Assembly (NCBI RefSeq): GCF_004342005.1
Contig: NZ_SMBX01000005.1
Location: 186,001-250,000 of the forward strand
DNA length: 64,000 nucleotides
Direction of reading: 5' to 3'
Origin: Paracandidimonas soli
Lineage (GTDB): Bacteria; Pseudomonadota; Gammaproteobacteria; Burkholderiales; Burkholderiaceae_B
Part shown: positions 47,519 through 57,395 of the stretch, piece by piece
Layout of the letters: every line of letters starts with the position of its first letter
How positions within the stretch are numbered: position 1 is the first letter of the stretch
Notes under the pieces: generated by a model
The model's database searches: none
Seen by the model: the letters and a program-made list of their open reading frames with translations, nothing else
Told to the model about the DNA's origin: nothing
Made by a program: the position numbers and the translations under genes

Positions 47519-49984
47519 ATGCCGAGGCATCGTCTGGCCGCATTGTTCGAGCCGCAGTCCGTACTTGTCCTGAGCGATATCGATCTTCCCGCCGGCCGGG
47601 AGGCGGGTGCGAGATTGCGCGGCAGGCTGGTGCAGGTGCTGCTTGAGGCGAGTGGCGAGGTGTCGCTGCCGGAGCCGCTTTCGCTGCCCATGCCGGGAGG
47701 GCGGTTGGACCTGGCGCTGGTATGCGTGTCGCCGACGCGGCTGCCGCAGGTATGCGATGCCGTGCGTCCGCTGAGGCCGCGCTGCATGGTGGTGCTGTCG
47801 CATCCGGATCAATCGGCCGATCCGATGGAGGATGCCGCCTATTGCCGCAGCTGGGCGCGATTGCATGACTGCGCGCTGATCGGTCCCAGGTCCTTCGGTG
47901 TGCAGCGTCCGTCCCTGGGCCTGAATCTCAGCCATGATACGCCGCATGCCCTGCCAGGCAAGGTGGCCCTGGTCACGCAGTCCCGCTCCATTGCGGCCGC
48001 CGTGATGGATTGGGCCGACGATGTGAAGCTGGGATTTTCCGCTGTCGTCTGCCTGGGCGACGAGGCCTCCGTCAATGTGGCCGCCGTGCTGGATTACCTG
48101 GCCATGGATGCGCGCACGGACAGCATCGCCCTGTACCTGGAGGACATCGCCTCGGCGCGGGAGTTCTCCAGCGCGCTGCGGGCCGCCGCCAGCGTGAAGC
48201 CTGTCGTCGTGCTGAAGTCCGGCCATGGCCGCGACGAGCCAGGAGGGCAGCACGACGCGGTATTCGATACGGTGCTGCGCCGCACCGGCGCGGTCCGGGT
48301 CCCCTATTTCGTGCAATTGTTTTCGGCGCTGAAGGTGCTGGGGTATGCGCATCGCCCCAAGGGGCGGCGCATCGCCGTATTCTCGAACGGCAATGGTCCC
48401 GCGCAGCTGGCGCTGGATGTGCTCGGGCCTACCGGCGTGCTGCGCGCCGGACTTTCACTGGCGACGCGCAAGCAATTGCAGGAAACGCTGGAGCGCGGAG
48501 CCGAAACGGCGAATCCCGTGGTGTCGTTCGCACCGCTGCGGCCGCAGGTCATGGCGCGCGTCATGCAACTGCTGCAGGAAGATGCCGATGTCGACGGCAT
48601 CCTTGTGCTGCTGTCGCCGGATCCGCTGTCGGACCTGGACGGAGTCGTGGATGAACTGGCCCGGATTGCGCCACGGGCCGGCAAGCCGCTCATCACCTGC
48701 TTCATGGGGGACTCCCAGATGCGCCGCCTGCGCCACGTCATGGACAGCGCGGGCGCGCCCTCCTTCCGTACGCCGGAAACGGCGGCCGGCGCATTCGGAA
48801 CGCTGACGATGCATCATTACAGCCAGATGCTGGCGCAGCAGATATTGCCGCCGGAAGCGCTGGGCCGGCCCGCCAGGGTGGACGAGGCCAGGGCTATTGT
48901 CCGCGAGGCTCAGCGCCAGCACAGGCAGGCGCTGGGTCCGCGGGAGTGCAGGCAGGTGCTGGCCTGCTTCGACGTTCCTGTGCAATGGCTGCCTGAGGCG
49001 GACTCGCCGGACGGATACGGCGACATGCCGCCCATGTCCATCAGGGTTAGGCGAGACCCGCTGTTCGGTCCCTACATATGCTTCGGACGCGGCGGCGGAG
49101 CCATGTCGGGCGAGGAAGCGCAGTCAGGCATGGAACTGCCTCCGTTGAATCGTTTCCTGGCGCGGCAGCTTGTGGAGCGCAGCGGCCTGTGGCGCCGCGA
49201 GCTGTCCCGGAGCATGACGCCGGCCGCATTCGATATGCTGCAGGAGACGCTGGAGTGCATTTCCGATCTGGTCTGCGAGCTGCCGACCATCGCGTCGCTG
49301 ACGCTGGATCCCCTGTACGCCGATGAACGTCATCTGGCGGCCGGCGGCATCAGGATGGAGCTGAGTTCGACGTCGATGCTGGTGCTGCCGGAAACGACCG
49401 GCTACCGGCACCTGGCCATCCACCCTTATCCTCGCCATCTGGTGCGCGAGAAAACCCTGAAGGACGGCCGGCGCTGGCTGATGCGGCCGATACGTCCCGA
49501 AGACGCGGAGCCGCTGCAGGAACTGATGCGCAGCCTGTCAGACAAGACGCGCTACATGCGTTTCGTCTCCATGCTGCGCGAGCTGACGCCGCACATGCTG
49601 TCGCGCTATACGCGCATCGATTACGACCGCGAGCTGGCGCTGGTGGCGACGGTGAAGGAGCCCAATCCCGCGAATCGTGGCCATCCGCGCGAGCGCATCG
49701 TCGGATTCGCGCACTATCTGCGCAATCCCGACGGGCGCGGCGCCGAGTATGCGCTGGTGATCGGCGACGACTGGCAGCGTTGCGGCATGGGAGCCGAGCT
49801 GATGCGGGGCCTGATCGAGGCCGCGCAGGAGCAGGGGCTGACGTATATCGACGGCTGGGTGCTGGCCGGCAACAGCCCCATGCTGGGCTTGATGGCGTAT
49901 CTCGGCTTCAGCAACGACATGGATCCCGACGATCCGGGCATGCGCCGCGTCTGGCTGGACCTCGGGGAAACCCGCCGCCAGTGA
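47519..49984 (+). CDS. Pat/YfiQ-type protein lysine acetyltransferase
   Basis: An 821-residue fusion of an NDP-forming acyl-CoA synthetase-like region (residues 1 to about 620) and a C-terminal GNAT acetyltransferase domain (about 650-815). The synthetase part has a CoA-binding fold and ATP-grasp-like portion, but the loop that holds the catalytic His in active synthetases is shortened ([18 protein letters not shown]), as in the regulatory Pat enzymes. The GNAT part has [19 protein letters not shown] and the acetyl-CoA loop [13 protein letters not shown]. Such enzymes acetylate acyl-CoA synthetases and other proteins in response to CoA metabolites. Confidence 0.88.
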   Translation: MPRHRLAALFEPQSVLVLSDIDLPAGREAGARLRGRLVQVLLEASGEVSLPEPLSLPMPGGRLDLALVCVSPTRLPQVCDAVRPLRPRCMVVLSHPDQSADPMEDAAYCRSWARLHDCALIGPRSFGVQRPSLGLNLSHDTPHALPGKVALVTQSRSIAAAVMDWADDVKLGFSAVVCLGDEASVNVAAVLDYLAMDARTDSIALYLEDIASAREFSSALRAAASVKPVVVLKSGHGRDEPGGQHDAVFDTVLRRTGAVRVPYFVQLFSALKVLGYAHRPKGRRIAVFSNGNGPAQLALDVLGPTGVLRAGLSLATRKQLQETLERGAETANPVVSFAPLRPQVMARVMQLLQEDADVDGILVLLSPDPLSDLDGVVDELARIAPRAGKPLITCFMGDSQMRRLRHVMDSAGAPSFRTPETAAGAFGTLTMHHYSQMLAQQILPPEALGRPARVDEARAIVREAQRQHRQALGPRECRQVLACFDVPVQWLPEADSPDGYGDMPPMSIRVRRDPLFGPYICFGRGGGAMSGEEAQSGMELPPLNRFLARQLVERSGLWRRELSRSMTPAAFDMLQETLECISDLVCELPTIASLTLDPLYADERHLAAGGIRMELSSTSMLVLPETTGYRHLAIHPYPRHLVREKTLKDGRRWLMRPIRPEDAEPLQELMRSLSDKTRYMRFVSMLRELTPHMLSRYTRIDYDRELALVATVKEPNPANRGHPRERIVGFAHYLRNPDGRGAEYALVIGDDWQRCGMGAELMRGLIEAAQEQGLTYIDGWVLAGNSPMLGLMAYLGFSNDMDPDDPGMRRVWLDLGETRRQ

Positions 49985-50003
49985 GCGGCGCGGGCGGGCA
50001 GCC

Positions 50004-50195
50004 CTAGCGGCGGCCCAGCGCGGCTTCGATCTTCTTGTCTGTCTTGTACTGGCTCAGCGCATAGACGGCCCAGATGGCCGCGGGCACCCAGCCGATCAGC
50101 GTGATCTGCAGGATCAGGCAGATGATGCCGGCAATCGGGCGTCCGATGGTGAAGAACGTCAGCCAGGGAAGGATCAGGGCGATGAGAAGGCGCAT
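50004..50195 (-). CDS. YqaE/Pmp3 family membrane peptide
   Basis: A 63-residue two-span membrane protein (LLIALILPWLTFFTIG, IICLILQITLIGWVPAAIWAVYAL) with the family pattern P-x-x-x-F-x-x-G and a short basic tail. Pmp3-type proteins affect membrane potential and stress tolerance. It converges on the Pat-like gene, 19 bases apart. Confidence 0.9.
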   Translation of the reverse strand: MRLLIALILPWLTFFTIGRPIAGIICLILQITLIGWVPAAIWAVYALSQYKTDKKIEAALGRR

Positions 50196-50319
50196 GGGAG
50201 AGTGGCTCCGTGAGGCGTATGGGATGATTGCATGCGGTTTTTACACCGGGGGAGCGCCACGAAGCAAGAGGCGCTTCTCCGGTGCGGACCGTTTCGGCGG
50301 ACGATGGCTCGTCGCCTGT

Positions 50320-50994
50320 TCAGGCCAGCACGTGGCGCAGGAAGCGGGCGATGTCCACCAGCTCCTCTGGGCATACCGTGTGCGGCATCGGGTAGGTTTT
50401 CCACTGGACCTGATAGCCGGCATTTTCAAGCAGGCGGCGCGATGCCTCGGCGCGGTCGATCGTGACGACCGGGTCGACCGTGCCGTGGGCCAGGAAGATG
50501 GGGGTGTCCTGATTGGCGGGGTGGCGCTCGGCCTCCAGCGTGGATGCCAGCGGCAGGTAGCCCGAAAGCCCCATCAGGCCGGCCAGCTTTTCCGGATGGC
50601 GCAGGCCGGTCTGCAGCGTCATGGCGCAGCCTTGCGAGAACCCGGCCAGCACGATGTTGCCGGAGGGAATGCCCCGGGCGTTTTCCCGGGCGATCAGGGC
50701 CTGCACGTCGCGCTGGGATTGCTGCAGTCCCTGCGTGTCTTCGCGGCGGATCAACTCGGGGGTGTAGATGTCGTACCAGCCGCGCATGGCCATGCCGCCA
50801 TTGATAGTGATGGGCCGCACCCTGGCGTTGGGATAGATGAAGCGCACGGCGGGGCTGTCGTACAGTCCCAGCTCGGTGGCCAGGGGGGCGAAGTCATTGG
50901 CGTCCGCGCCCAGGCCGTGCATCCAGATGACGGCGTGCGTGGGATTCGGGGCGGTTTCGATCTCGATGCAGTCCAGCAGTGTGTCGGTGCTCAT
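50320..50994 (-). CDS. carboxylesterase/phospholipase, alpha/beta-hydrolase (EstB-like)
   Basis: A 224-residue cytoplasmic esterase with oxyanion loop [12 protein letters not shown], nucleophile elbow GFSQG (Ser near residue 115), acid Asp in GTVDPVV and His in [10 protein letters not shown]. All catalytic residues are present. The start overlaps the stop of the DarP/YjgA gene as ATGA. It belongs to the common bacterial acyl-thioesterase/phospholipase group; the substrate is not set. Confidence 0.92.
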   Translation of the reverse strand: MSTDTLLDCIEIETAPNPTHAVIWMHGLGADANDFAPLATELGLYDSPAVRFIYPNARVRPITINGGMAMRGWYDIYTPELIRREDTQGLQQSQRDVQALIARENARGIPSGNIVLAGFSQGCAMTLQTGLRHPEKLAGLMGLSGYLPLASTLEAERHPANQDTPIFLAHGTVDPVVTIDRAEASRRLLENAGYQVQWKTYPMPHTVCPEELVDIARFLRHVLA

Positions 50995-51572
50995 TGTGCT
51001 TCCGTTGGTGTTTCGTCGTCCAGCTTGTCCAGTTGCTTGAGCGCCTGGAACAGGGCGCGGTAATGCTTGCGCTGCGGCTCCTGTCCCTGCAGCAGCGCGG
51101 CATTCTTCCTGGCTTCCTGGCGCGCGTTGCGGACCAGACCGTGCAGCAGCTTGGCGTCGGCCTGGGGATAGTCGTCGATCAGCTGTGTCAGCGCCTGGTC
51201 GTCCCGCAGCAGCAGGTCGCGCAGGGCTTCCAGCCTGTGCATGGCGGCGGCCTCGGCGCGCGAGCCATTCTTCCAGATATCGAGCTGATTGCGGATGGCC
51301 TCGGCGGGCGCTTTGCGCATGAGCTTGCCGACATAATGGATCTGGCGGCGGCGGCCTTCGCGGCTGGTGGTGCGCTGCGCCAGGCGGATGGCGTCGTGGA
51401 GTTCATCGCCCAGCGGCAGGCGCTTGAGCTGGTCGGAGGACAGGTCGACCAGTTGCTTGCCCAGGTCCTGCAGCGCGAGCATTTCGCGCTTTACCTGGGA
51501 TTTGCTGGGTCGTCCGTAGAAGTCGTCGGGGGAAAATTCGTCCGGAGAATCGGCAGGAGTGTTTGCCATCAC
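50991..51572 (-). CDS. darP: ribosome-associated protein YjgA/DarP (DUF615)
   Basis: A 193-residue protein of the YjgA family, which associates with late 50S precursors during ribosome assembly. Characteristic segments are [20 protein letters not shown] near the N-terminus, [23 protein letters not shown] and [11 protein letters not shown]. It is divergent from pmbA, another long-standing neighbour in gamma- and betaproteobacteria, and overlaps the carboxylesterase gene. Confidence 0.93.
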   Translation of the reverse strand: MMANTPADSPDEFSPDDFYGRPSKSQVKREMLALQDLGKQLVDLSSDQLKRLPLGDELHDAIRLAQRTTSREGRRRQIHYVGKLMRKAPAEAIRNQLDIWKNGSRAEAAAMHRLEALRDLLLRDDQALTQLIDDYPQADAKLLHGLVRNARQEARKNAALLQGQEPQRKHYRALFQALKQLDKLDDETPTEAQ

Positions 51573-51665
51573 TGAATGTGTGAAAAAATAGTGTCCAATT
51601 GGCTATGATAACCGGCCGGCATCCCTTTTCGCGCCAATAGGCCAAAAACCCTTTCAAGAGCAGCA

Positions 51666-53036
51666 ATGAGCACACAGCCCAACACCCATTTGCCCATCCA
51701 GGAAAACCAGGCGCGCTTCCAGGAGTTGGCGCAGGACGCCTTGCGCCATGCCACTTCGCTGGGGGCGTCGGACGCCGTCGTCGACGTGTCCGAGAGCCGG
51801 GGCCTGTCGGTTACGGTGCGCAGGCAGGATATCGAGACGGTCGAGCAGACCCGCGACCGGTCGCTGGATATCACGGTGTTTGCCGGAACTTCGCGAGGTT
51901 CGGCTTCGACGTCGGATTTTACGCCCAAGGCGCTGCGCGAAACCGTGGAGGCGGCCTGGCACATTGCGCGCTATACCGCGCAGGATCCGGCGGCCGGCCT
52001 GCCGGACGAGGCCTTGCTGGCCAAGGGCGACATGTCGCCGCTCGACCTGCACCATCCCTGGAGCCTTTCCACGGAAGACGCGGCCGCGCTGGCCGTGCGC
52101 GCCGAGCGAGCGGCGGGCGTGGTCAGCCCGCTCATCACGAATACCGAAGGCGCATCCGTCGATACCTACGAGGGACATTTCGTCCTTGCCAATACGCGCG
52201 GTTTCATGGGCGGGTACCCTTACACGCGCCATGGGCTGTCGGTTTCCCCCATCGCCGCGCATGGCGACCAGATGCAGCGCGACTACTGGTATACGGCGGC
52301 GCGGGACTGGCGCTCGCTGGCCTCGCCCGAGGCCGTGGGCCAGTATGCGGCGCGCCGCACCCTGTCGCGCTTGTCGGCCAGGCGCATCCCCACCGGTCGC
52401 TTTCCCGTGCTGTTCGAGGCGCCGCTGGCGCTGGGGCTGCTGGGCGGGCTGGTGCAGGCCGTCAGCGGCGGCGCGTTGTACCGCAAGGCCAGCTTCCTGC
52501 TGGACTCCCTGGGCAAGCGCGTCATGGCCGACCATCTGGATGTCCATGAGGATCCGCACGTCGCCGGCGCCATGGGCAGCTCGCCGTTCGACAGCGAGGG
52601 CGTGCGCACGCAGGCGCGCGATGTCGTGCAGGGCGGCATATTGCAGGGATATTTCCTGTCGACCTATACCGCGCGCAAGCTGGGCATGCAGACGACGGGT
52701 AACGCGGGCGGGTCGCACAACCTGACGCTCACATCCAGGCTGACACAGCCGCAGGACGATTTTTCCGCCATGCTGCGCAAGATGGGCACGGGCCTGCTGG
52801 TAACCGAGCTGATCGGGCAGGGCGTCAACTACGTGACCGGCGGCTATTCGCGCGGCGCGTTCGGCTATTGGGTGGAGAACGGCGAGATCCAGCATGCCGT
52901 CGAGGAAATCACGATCGCCGGCAACCTGGCCGAGATGCTGACCCAGATCGTCGCCGTGGGATCGGATGTCTGCACGCGCGGTGCGAAGTCCAGCGGCTCC
53001 GTCCTGATCGAGCAGATGGCAATCGCCGGCCAATAG
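51666..53036 (+). CDS. pmbA: metalloprotease PmbA/TldE
   Basis: A 456-residue TldD/TldE-family protein. With TldD it forms a heterodimeric protease that processes peptides such as microcin B17 and degrades unfolded peptides; TldE itself lacks the metal site. Key segments are YEGHFVLANTRGFMGGYPYTRH in the middle and GYFLSTYTARKLG, TGNAGGSHNL and VNYVTGGYSRGAFGYWVENGE near the end. Frame and length are complete. Confidence 0.95.
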   Translation: MSTQPNTHLPIQENQARFQELAQDALRHATSLGASDAVVDVSESRGLSVTVRRQDIETVEQTRDRSLDITVFAGTSRGSASTSDFTPKALRETVEAAWHIARYTAQDPAAGLPDEALLAKGDMSPLDLHHPWSLSTEDAAALAVRAERAAGVVSPLITNTEGASVDTYEGHFVLANTRGFMGGYPYTRHGLSVSPIAAHGDQMQRDYWYTAARDWRSLASPEAVGQYAARRTLSRLSARRIPTGRFPVLFEAPLALGLLGGLVQAVSGGALYRKASFLLDSLGKRVMADHLDVHEDPHVAGAMGSSPFDSEGVRTQARDVVQGGILQGYFLSTYTARKLGMQTTGNAGGSHNLTLTSRLTQPQDDFSAMLRKMGTGLLVTELIGQGVNYVTGGYSRGAFGYWVENGEIQHAVEEITIAGNLAEMLTQIVAVGSDVCTRGAKSSGSVLIEQMAIAGQ

Positions 53037-53104
53037 CCTGGGCGGATGGGTCCCCGGAGCGCTTCGCCGCCGGGGACGATGCGCGCGAACGCGGCGGTCC
53101 GCGC

Positions 53105-53629
53105 TCAGCGCTCGTCGTGCGAATGCACCTGCAGCGCTTCCAGGAAGCGCGACACCATATTGTAGGTGGCGATAGTCGCCGTGACCTCGACCAGCGGCTT
53201 GTCGTCGAAATGGCCGCGCACTTCCTCGAATACGTCGTCCGGCACCTGCACGTGGCAGGTCATGGCGTCGGTGTAGGCCAGCACAGCGCGTGTGCGCGCA
53301 TCGAACAGATCGGACGACTCCCAGTCGGGCAGCGCATCGAGCTGCGCCTGCGTCACGCCTTCCTTGAGCGCGATGGGAGCATGCTGGTCCGCTTCGTAGG
53401 GGGCGTTGTTCAAGATGGCGACACGCATGATGACGAGTTCGCGCAGGTCGCCGGACAGGCTGCTTTTCTGGCGTATGCCGGTCAGGTGGGCCAGCCATCC
53501 CTGGGCGATGTCGGGGCTGTGCAGCAGCATCTGGTAAAGATGCAGGACGCTGCCGCGTTCTGCGACGATACGGTCCACCAGGGGCTTGGTGTCGGGCCGG
53601 GACAGGTCTGCATAGGGAAGGCGTGCCAT
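53105..53629 (-). CDS. carboxymuconolactone decarboxylase/AhpD-fold protein
   Basis: A 174-residue all-helical protein of the CMD/AhpD family (RELVIMRVAILNNAPYEADQH, then FSxxTRAVLAYTDAM and a C-terminal helix). The redox CxxC and the Cys before the His seen in AhpD are absent (APYEADQHAP), so it is not a peroxidase partner; it resembles gamma-carboxymuconolactone decarboxylase-like proteins of unknown role. An AAAGGA site precedes the ATG. Confidence 0.8.
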   Translation of the reverse strand: MARLPYADLSRPDTKPLVDRIVAERGSVLHLYQMLLHSPDIAQGWLAHLTGIRQKSSLSGDLRELVIMRVAILNNAPYEADQHAPIALKEGVTQAQLDALPDWESSDLFDARTRAVLAYTDAMTCHVQVPDDVFEEVRGHFDDKPLVEVTATIATYNMVSRFLEALQVHSHDER

Positions 53630-53695
53630 GCTGGGTTCCTTTCTGGATGAGATTGGGCCGGTGCGGATGCAGGGAGATTCGGGCGCCCGTCGTGC

Positions 53696-54235
53696 TCAGC
53701 GCTGCCAGAGCGTGTCGGGGTGATCGGCGTACCGGTTCAGACAGCGGGCCAGCACGAAGCACAGGTCGGACAGCCGGTTCAGATACTGCTGCGAGGCAAG
53801 AGCGAAGTCCTCGGCCCGGCGCAGCGACACTACGGTGCGCTCAGCGCGGCGGCATGTCGTCCTGGCAAGATGGGCCAGGCTCGCGGCGCGCGTCCCTCCC
53901 GGCAGGATGAATTCCGCCAGCGTGGGCAGGCCGGCGTTGTAATGGGTCAGCCGTTCCTCCAGGCGTGCGATGTGCGCCTGAGTCAGCGCGGCGTGTCCGG
54001 GAATCGCCAGTTCGGCGCCCATGTCGAACAGGTCGTTCTGCACCTGCTTCAGCAGGCCGTCGATATCGGCGGGCAGCGGCTCCGTGCGCCACAGGCCGAT
54101 GACGCTGTTCAGCTCATCGACGTCTCCCAGGGCTGCGATGCGCAGGTCATCCTTGTCGCGGCGCGAGCCGTCGGCCAGTCCGGTGGAGCCCTGGTCGCCC
54201 GTGCGCGTGGTGATGATGGAAAGTCGGGTCGCCAT
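53696..54235 (-). CDS. cob(I)alamin adenosyltransferase, PduO-type
   Basis: A 179-residue enzyme that makes adenosylcobalamin from cob(I)alamin and ATP. The P-loop-like N-terminus TTRTGDQGSTGLADGSRRDKDD, the GDVDELNSVIG motif and the C-terminal RTTCRRAERTVVSL and LNRLSDLCFVLAR motifs are as in the family. It is followed on minus by the CMD-like gene and is divergent from a CusF-like gene. Confidence 0.94.
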   Translation of the reverse strand: MATRLSIITTRTGDQGSTGLADGSRRDKDDLRIAALGDVDELNSVIGLWRTEPLPADIDGLLKQVQNDLFDMGAELAIPGHAALTQAHIARLEERLTHYNAGLPTLAEFILPGGTRAASLAHLARTTCRRAERTVVSLRRAEDFALASQQYLNRLSDLCFVLARCLNRYADHPDTLWQR

Positions 54236-54306
54236 CGCATGCCTTATGGTAGTAAAGTAAAGAGACGGCCATGACGGGCATGGCTGGTTTCACGGGAGTG
54301 TAGCGT

Positions 54307-54612
54307 ATGGCAATGAGTCTGGTCAGAAGGATATGTCTGTCTGTTCTGCTGGCGGCTCCCCTGGCGGCATTCGTGGCCGCGCCGGCCGCGGCGCAGGAGG
54401 CCACGGCATCCGGCGAGGTACGCCGCGTCGATGCGCAAGCCGGGAGGATCACCATCAAGCATGGCGCAATCTCCGATCTGGAGTTGCCGGCCATGACGCT
54501 GGTCTATCATGCGCAGCCGCCGCTGCTGCAGGGCTTGAGTCCGGGCGACAAGATCAAGTTCACGGCCAAGCGCGAGAACGACCGCTACGTGGTGACGAAG
54601 ATCTCCAAGTAG
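54307..54612 (+). CDS. CusF-like periplasmic metal-binding protein
   Basis: A 101-residue exported protein: signal peptide to AAPAAA-Q, then a beta-barrel CusF-type domain (GEVRRVDAQAGRITIKHGAI, LPAMTLVYH, LSPGDKIKF). Aligned with E. coli CusF, the copper ligands His36 and Met47 are kept, but Trp44 and Met49 are replaced by Leu. It might bind Cu/Ag more weakly or a different ion. The gene stands alone between a cobalamin gene and an ACR3-like transporter. Confidence 0.85.
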   Translation: MAMSLVRRICLSVLLAAPLAAFVAAPAAAQEATASGEVRRVDAQAGRITIKHGAISDLELPAMTLVYHAQPPLLQGLSPGDKIKFTAKRENDRYVVTKISK

Positions 54613-54661
54613 CGCAGCGTCTTGTCTCGCCGCGGGCGCAACGATCCGCGCATCGACGCGG

Positions 54662-55636
54662 TCAGTCTTGCCGTTGCCGGATCAGCCGGGGGACCCAGCG
54701 TATATAAAGAAGTTCGCTCACCAGTTCCACCAGCGTTTGCATGACGATCACGGAGGCGACCAGGGGGCCGGCCTCTGGAATGGCGACGGCCACCGGCAGC
54801 ACCACCAGCGAGTTGCGTGTCGCGGCGCTGAAGGCGACGGAGCGCTGTTGCTGCACAGGCAGCGCCAGCATCCTTGCGGCCGCCCATCCCGCCAGCGGCG
54901 CCAGCGCCGCATAAATCGCATAGACCAGCACGATCCGCCAGGCGAACTGTAGCGCCGCGCCTGCCTGGGGCAGGGCGATCGCGATGACGATGAACAGCAC
55001 CAGCGCCGTCGCCGGAACCGGCAGCAGCGCAAGGCGCTGGAAGGCGGCGCGGGCAGGCCGGAAGCGCTTCTCGGCCGATTGGGCCAGGAAGGCCGCCAGC
55101 AGGGGAAGGGCGACGATCCAGGCGAAGGCGCGCACGACCGGCTCAGGATCCAGCGCGGCCGCGACGCCGATGCCGAAGACATAATGCAGCAACACGGGCA
55201 GCGCCAGCATCTGTGCGATCAGCAGCACGGGAGTGACCGCCAGCAGCAGGCGCGCATCCGCCTTGCCCAGGTGCGAGAATACGACGACGTAGTCGATGCA
55301 GGGCGCGAGCAGCACCAGCGCGATGGCGAAGCGTATGTGCGGATCCGCTGGCGCCATGGGCAGCAGCAGCCAGGCCAGCAGCGGGACGAAGACGAAGTTC
55401 GCCAGCAGCAGCGCGCACAGGAACCTGCCCTGCCGCAGCGCCTGGGGCAGTCTGGCCAGCGGTATTTGCAGGAATGTGGCGAACATCATGAGCGCCAGTG
55501 CGGGATTCAGGATGGCTTCCATGGATGCCGGCGCGGGCAGCAGCCACCCCGCGGGCAGGCCCGCCAGCATGCCGGCGAGATAGATCGGAATCTGGCGGCG
55601 TTCCAGAAAATTCTGCAGGGATGGGCTGTCGGTCAT
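54662..55636 (-). CDS. bile acid:Na+ symporter superfamily transporter (ACR3-like)
   Basis: A 324-residue membrane protein of about ten spans. The segment VLLAPCIDYVVVFSHLG has the APC-x-D motif of ACR3-type arsenite exporters, and NPALALMMFATFLQIPL fits the first repeat. The substrate cannot be fixed: arsenite or an organic anion is possible, and no ars genes adjoin it. The start at 55636 (M-T-D-S) avoids a hydrophilic upstream extension. Confidence 0.8.
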   Translation of the reverse strand: MTDSPSLQNFLERRQIPIYLAGMLAGLPAGWLLPAPASMEAILNPALALMMFATFLQIPLARLPQALRQGRFLCALLLANFVFVPLLAWLLLPMAPADPHIRFAIALVLLAPCIDYVVVFSHLGKADARLLLAVTPVLLIAQMLALPVLLHYVFGIGVAAALDPEPVVRAFAWIVALPLLAAFLAQSAEKRFRPARAAFQRLALLPVPATALVLFIVIAIALPQAGAALQFAWRIVLVYAIYAALAPLAGWAAARMLALPVQQQRSVAFSAATRNSLVVLPVAVAIPEAGPLVASVIVMQTLVELVSELLYIRWVPRLIRQRQD

Positions 55637-55763
55637 GAGGATGGGGGGATGGCTGGCGATGCGTGGTGGAAGATGCGCGATTTGCCTTGATTTGTCCATG
55701 CACAAAGCAACAATGTACTATTCAACTTACTGTAAGCATGGTTATATTCTCAAGGAGTGCATA

Positions 55764-56312
55764 GTGACGAGTTCATGGCAAGATGATTCGCAACGTTATG
55801 GGCGTATCAGCCGGGTTCTGCACTGGAGCATGGCGGCGCTGCTCATATGGCAACTCTCCATCATGATCTACAAGGTGACGCTCGATCTTTCGCCGGCCGA
55901 CAGCGCCCTTGTCAGGACGCATACACCGATCGGATTCCTGCTGCTGTTACTGGCCGTGCTGCGCCTGGTCTGGGCATTCGCCAACCGCAACAGTCGTCCA
56001 GCCTACGAGCCCTCGGCGCTGGGCACCCTGGCACGCTGGGGGCATGGCGCGCTCTATCTGCTGATGATCCTGATCCCCTCGCTGGCGCTGCTGCGCGCAT
56101 ACGGCTCGGGACGAGGATTTGCGCCCTGGGGTATCCGGGTTTTCGAGCAGACGGGCGAGAAGATCGAATGGATGATGGCGCCGGCCAATGCCGTGCACGG
56201 CCTGCTCGGCTGGACATTGCTGGCATTGATCGTCGGCCATGTGGCGATGGCGCTGGTGCATCACTTCGTCATGCGCGATGGCACCTTGAGCAAGATGGCG
56301 GGCAAAGCCTGA
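55764..56312 (+). CDS. cytochrome b561
   Basis: A 182-residue diheme membrane cytochrome with four spans. Histidines in RVLHWSMAALL, RTHTPIGFLLL, AVHGLLGWTLL and GHVAMALVHHFVMRDGTLSKM are the heme ligands of the prokaryotic b561 family. The start is GTG 55764 with AAGGAG six bases upstream; the frame continues further back into a region with promoter-like AT content. It converges with bfr and may pass electrons from superoxide or reduced quinone. Confidence 0.93.
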   Translation: MTSSWQDDSQRYGRISRVLHWSMAALLIWQLSIMIYKVTLDLSPADSALVRTHTPIGFLLLLLAVLRLVWAFANRNSRPAYEPSALGTLARWGHGALYLLMILIPSLALLRAYGSGRGFAPWGIRVFEQTGEKIEWMMAPANAVHGLLGWTLLALIVGHVAMALVHHFVMRDGTLSKMAGKA

Positions 56313-56321
56313 TTTCAGACG

Positions 56322-56344
56322 GGTCCCGCCTTCGGGGCGGGACC
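56322..56344. terminator. hairpin between cytochrome b561 and bfr
   Basis: A strong 9-bp GC stem GGTCCCGCC/GGCGGGACC with a TTCGG loop sits between two convergent genes. Neither side has a T-run, so it may act as a weak terminator or mRNA end stabiliser. Confidence 0.55.
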
Positions 56345-56355
56345 TGCGCCGATGC

Positions 56356-56820
56356 TTACTGCTGGGACTGCAGGTAGTTCTCCAGGCCCACCTTCTCGAT
56401 CAGGCCTAGCTGCTGTTCCAGCCAGTAGGCGTGGTCTTCCTCGGTGTCGCGCAATTGCGCCAGGATGATGTCGCGCGTGACGAAATCGCTGGCTTTCTCG
56501 GCCAGCTCGATCCCCTTGCGCAAGGCGGCGCGCACTTCGTATTCCAGTTCGAGATCCTTGCGCAGCATGCCAGGTACGTCTGTGCCCGGCTCGAATGCGT
56601 TGGGACGCATGTCGGGGATGCCGTCCAGCATCAGGATGCGGCGCAGCAGGGCGTCGGCATGCTGGGTTTCTTCTTCCATTTCGTGATTGATGCGCTCGTA
56701 GAGCTTCGTGAAGCCCAGGTGCTCATAGAAGCGGGAATGGATGAAGTATTGGTCTCGCGCCGCCAGTTCGCCGCGCAGCAACTGCTTCAGGTAGTCGATG
56801 ACGTCAGGATTGCCTTGCAT
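56356..56820 (-). CDS. bfr: bacterioferritin
   Basis: A 154-residue iron-storage protein that forms 24-mer cages. It starts [21 protein letters not shown] with the ferroxidase Glu, has [10 protein letters not shown] and [17 protein letters not shown] with the metal ligands and heme Met, and ends LENYLQSQQ. The ATG at 56820 is the family start; the extra 15 codons upstream are not homologous. A TATACT -10-like box lies about 45 bases upstream. It neighbours other iron-linked genes. Confidence 0.96.
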   Translation of the reverse strand: MQGNPDVIDYLKQLLRGELAARDQYFIHSRFYEHLGFTKLYERINHEMEEETQHADALLRRILMLDGIPDMRPNAFEPGTDVPGMLRKDLELEYEVRAALRKGIELAEKASDFVTRDIILAQLRDTEEDHAYWLEQQLGLIEKVGLENYLQSQQ

Positions 56821-56980
56821 TTGATTTGCCTGTGAAACTGAGTAAGTGTAGAAAGTATATGCCATGGACGGGCCCAGTAGCGGAAAAACGGCGGCAAGGA
56901 AGGTGACAGCGCGACGGAGGATGGCCTATAGTGTGCGGTCCCGAGGCAGGCCGGATATCGCCTGCAAGCTGGAGCCATCA

Positions 56981-57271
56981 ATGCCGCAATCCATTGCCCG
57001 CTACATCACGAATGAACCCGCCCGCCTCATCCTGCGCCTGTGCAAGCACTGGGGGCATCGCTTCGAAGTCAGTTTTGACGATAGCCAGGGCGAAGTGTGG
57101 TTCGATCCGGTGCGCTGCCGGATGCGGGTCGTGGACGACGGCCTGGATGTCGTGCTGGAAGGCCCGGACACCGAAGGCGTCAGGCGCATGGCTCCCATCT
57201 TCGACAATCACATCCGGCGCATGAACCGCGAGCCGCTTTCCGAGCCGGCCTGGGAACACAAGGATGATTGA
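56981..57271 (+). CDS. DUF2218 family protein
   Basis: A 96-residue protein of a small family of unknown function (ARYITNEPARLILRLCKHWGHRFEV, then GEVWF, RMRVVDDGLDVVLEG). Relatives often lie near siderophore or iron genes, which fits bacterioferritin next door. A GGAG ribosome site at 56971 supports the ATG at 56981. Its stop TGA at 57269 is the first triplet of repeat copy D. Confidence 0.82.
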   Translation: MPQSIARYITNEPARLILRLCKHWGHRFEVSFDDSQGEVWFDPVRCRMRVVDDGLDVVLEGPDTEGVRRMAPIFDNHIRRMNREPLSEPAWEHKDD

Positions 57272-57395
57272 CCACGCGCCCAAGCGCAAGCCTCGTCGTT
57301 CACGACGAGGTCAAGCGAGGCAGTGTTCATGTGGCGCCGCAGGCGCCCCCGTATTGTGGCGAGGAAGCTCCCGACTTCAGGCGGGAGTGACTCAC
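57269..57395 (+). repeat. 127-bp dispersed structured element, copy D
   Basis: It begins at the TGA of the DUF2218 gene and ends in GGGAGTGACTCAC. Its first stem, CCTCGTCG-TTCA-CGACGAGG, covaries with copy A. It is followed at once by CCACGCGC, repeating the start of the element, so a second broken copy or a tandem junction may lie here. On the other side its insertion may have cut a small minus-strand gene (57396-57489). Confidence 0.9.

Noticed and set aside
48190-48300. Loss of the catalytic-His loop in the Pat-like protein as a defect
   Set aside because: The synthetase half of Pat/YfiQ enzymes is normally inactive, so this is expected for the family.
53230-53430. AhpD-type peroxidase assignment for the CMD-like protein
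   Set aside because: The redox cysteines are absent.
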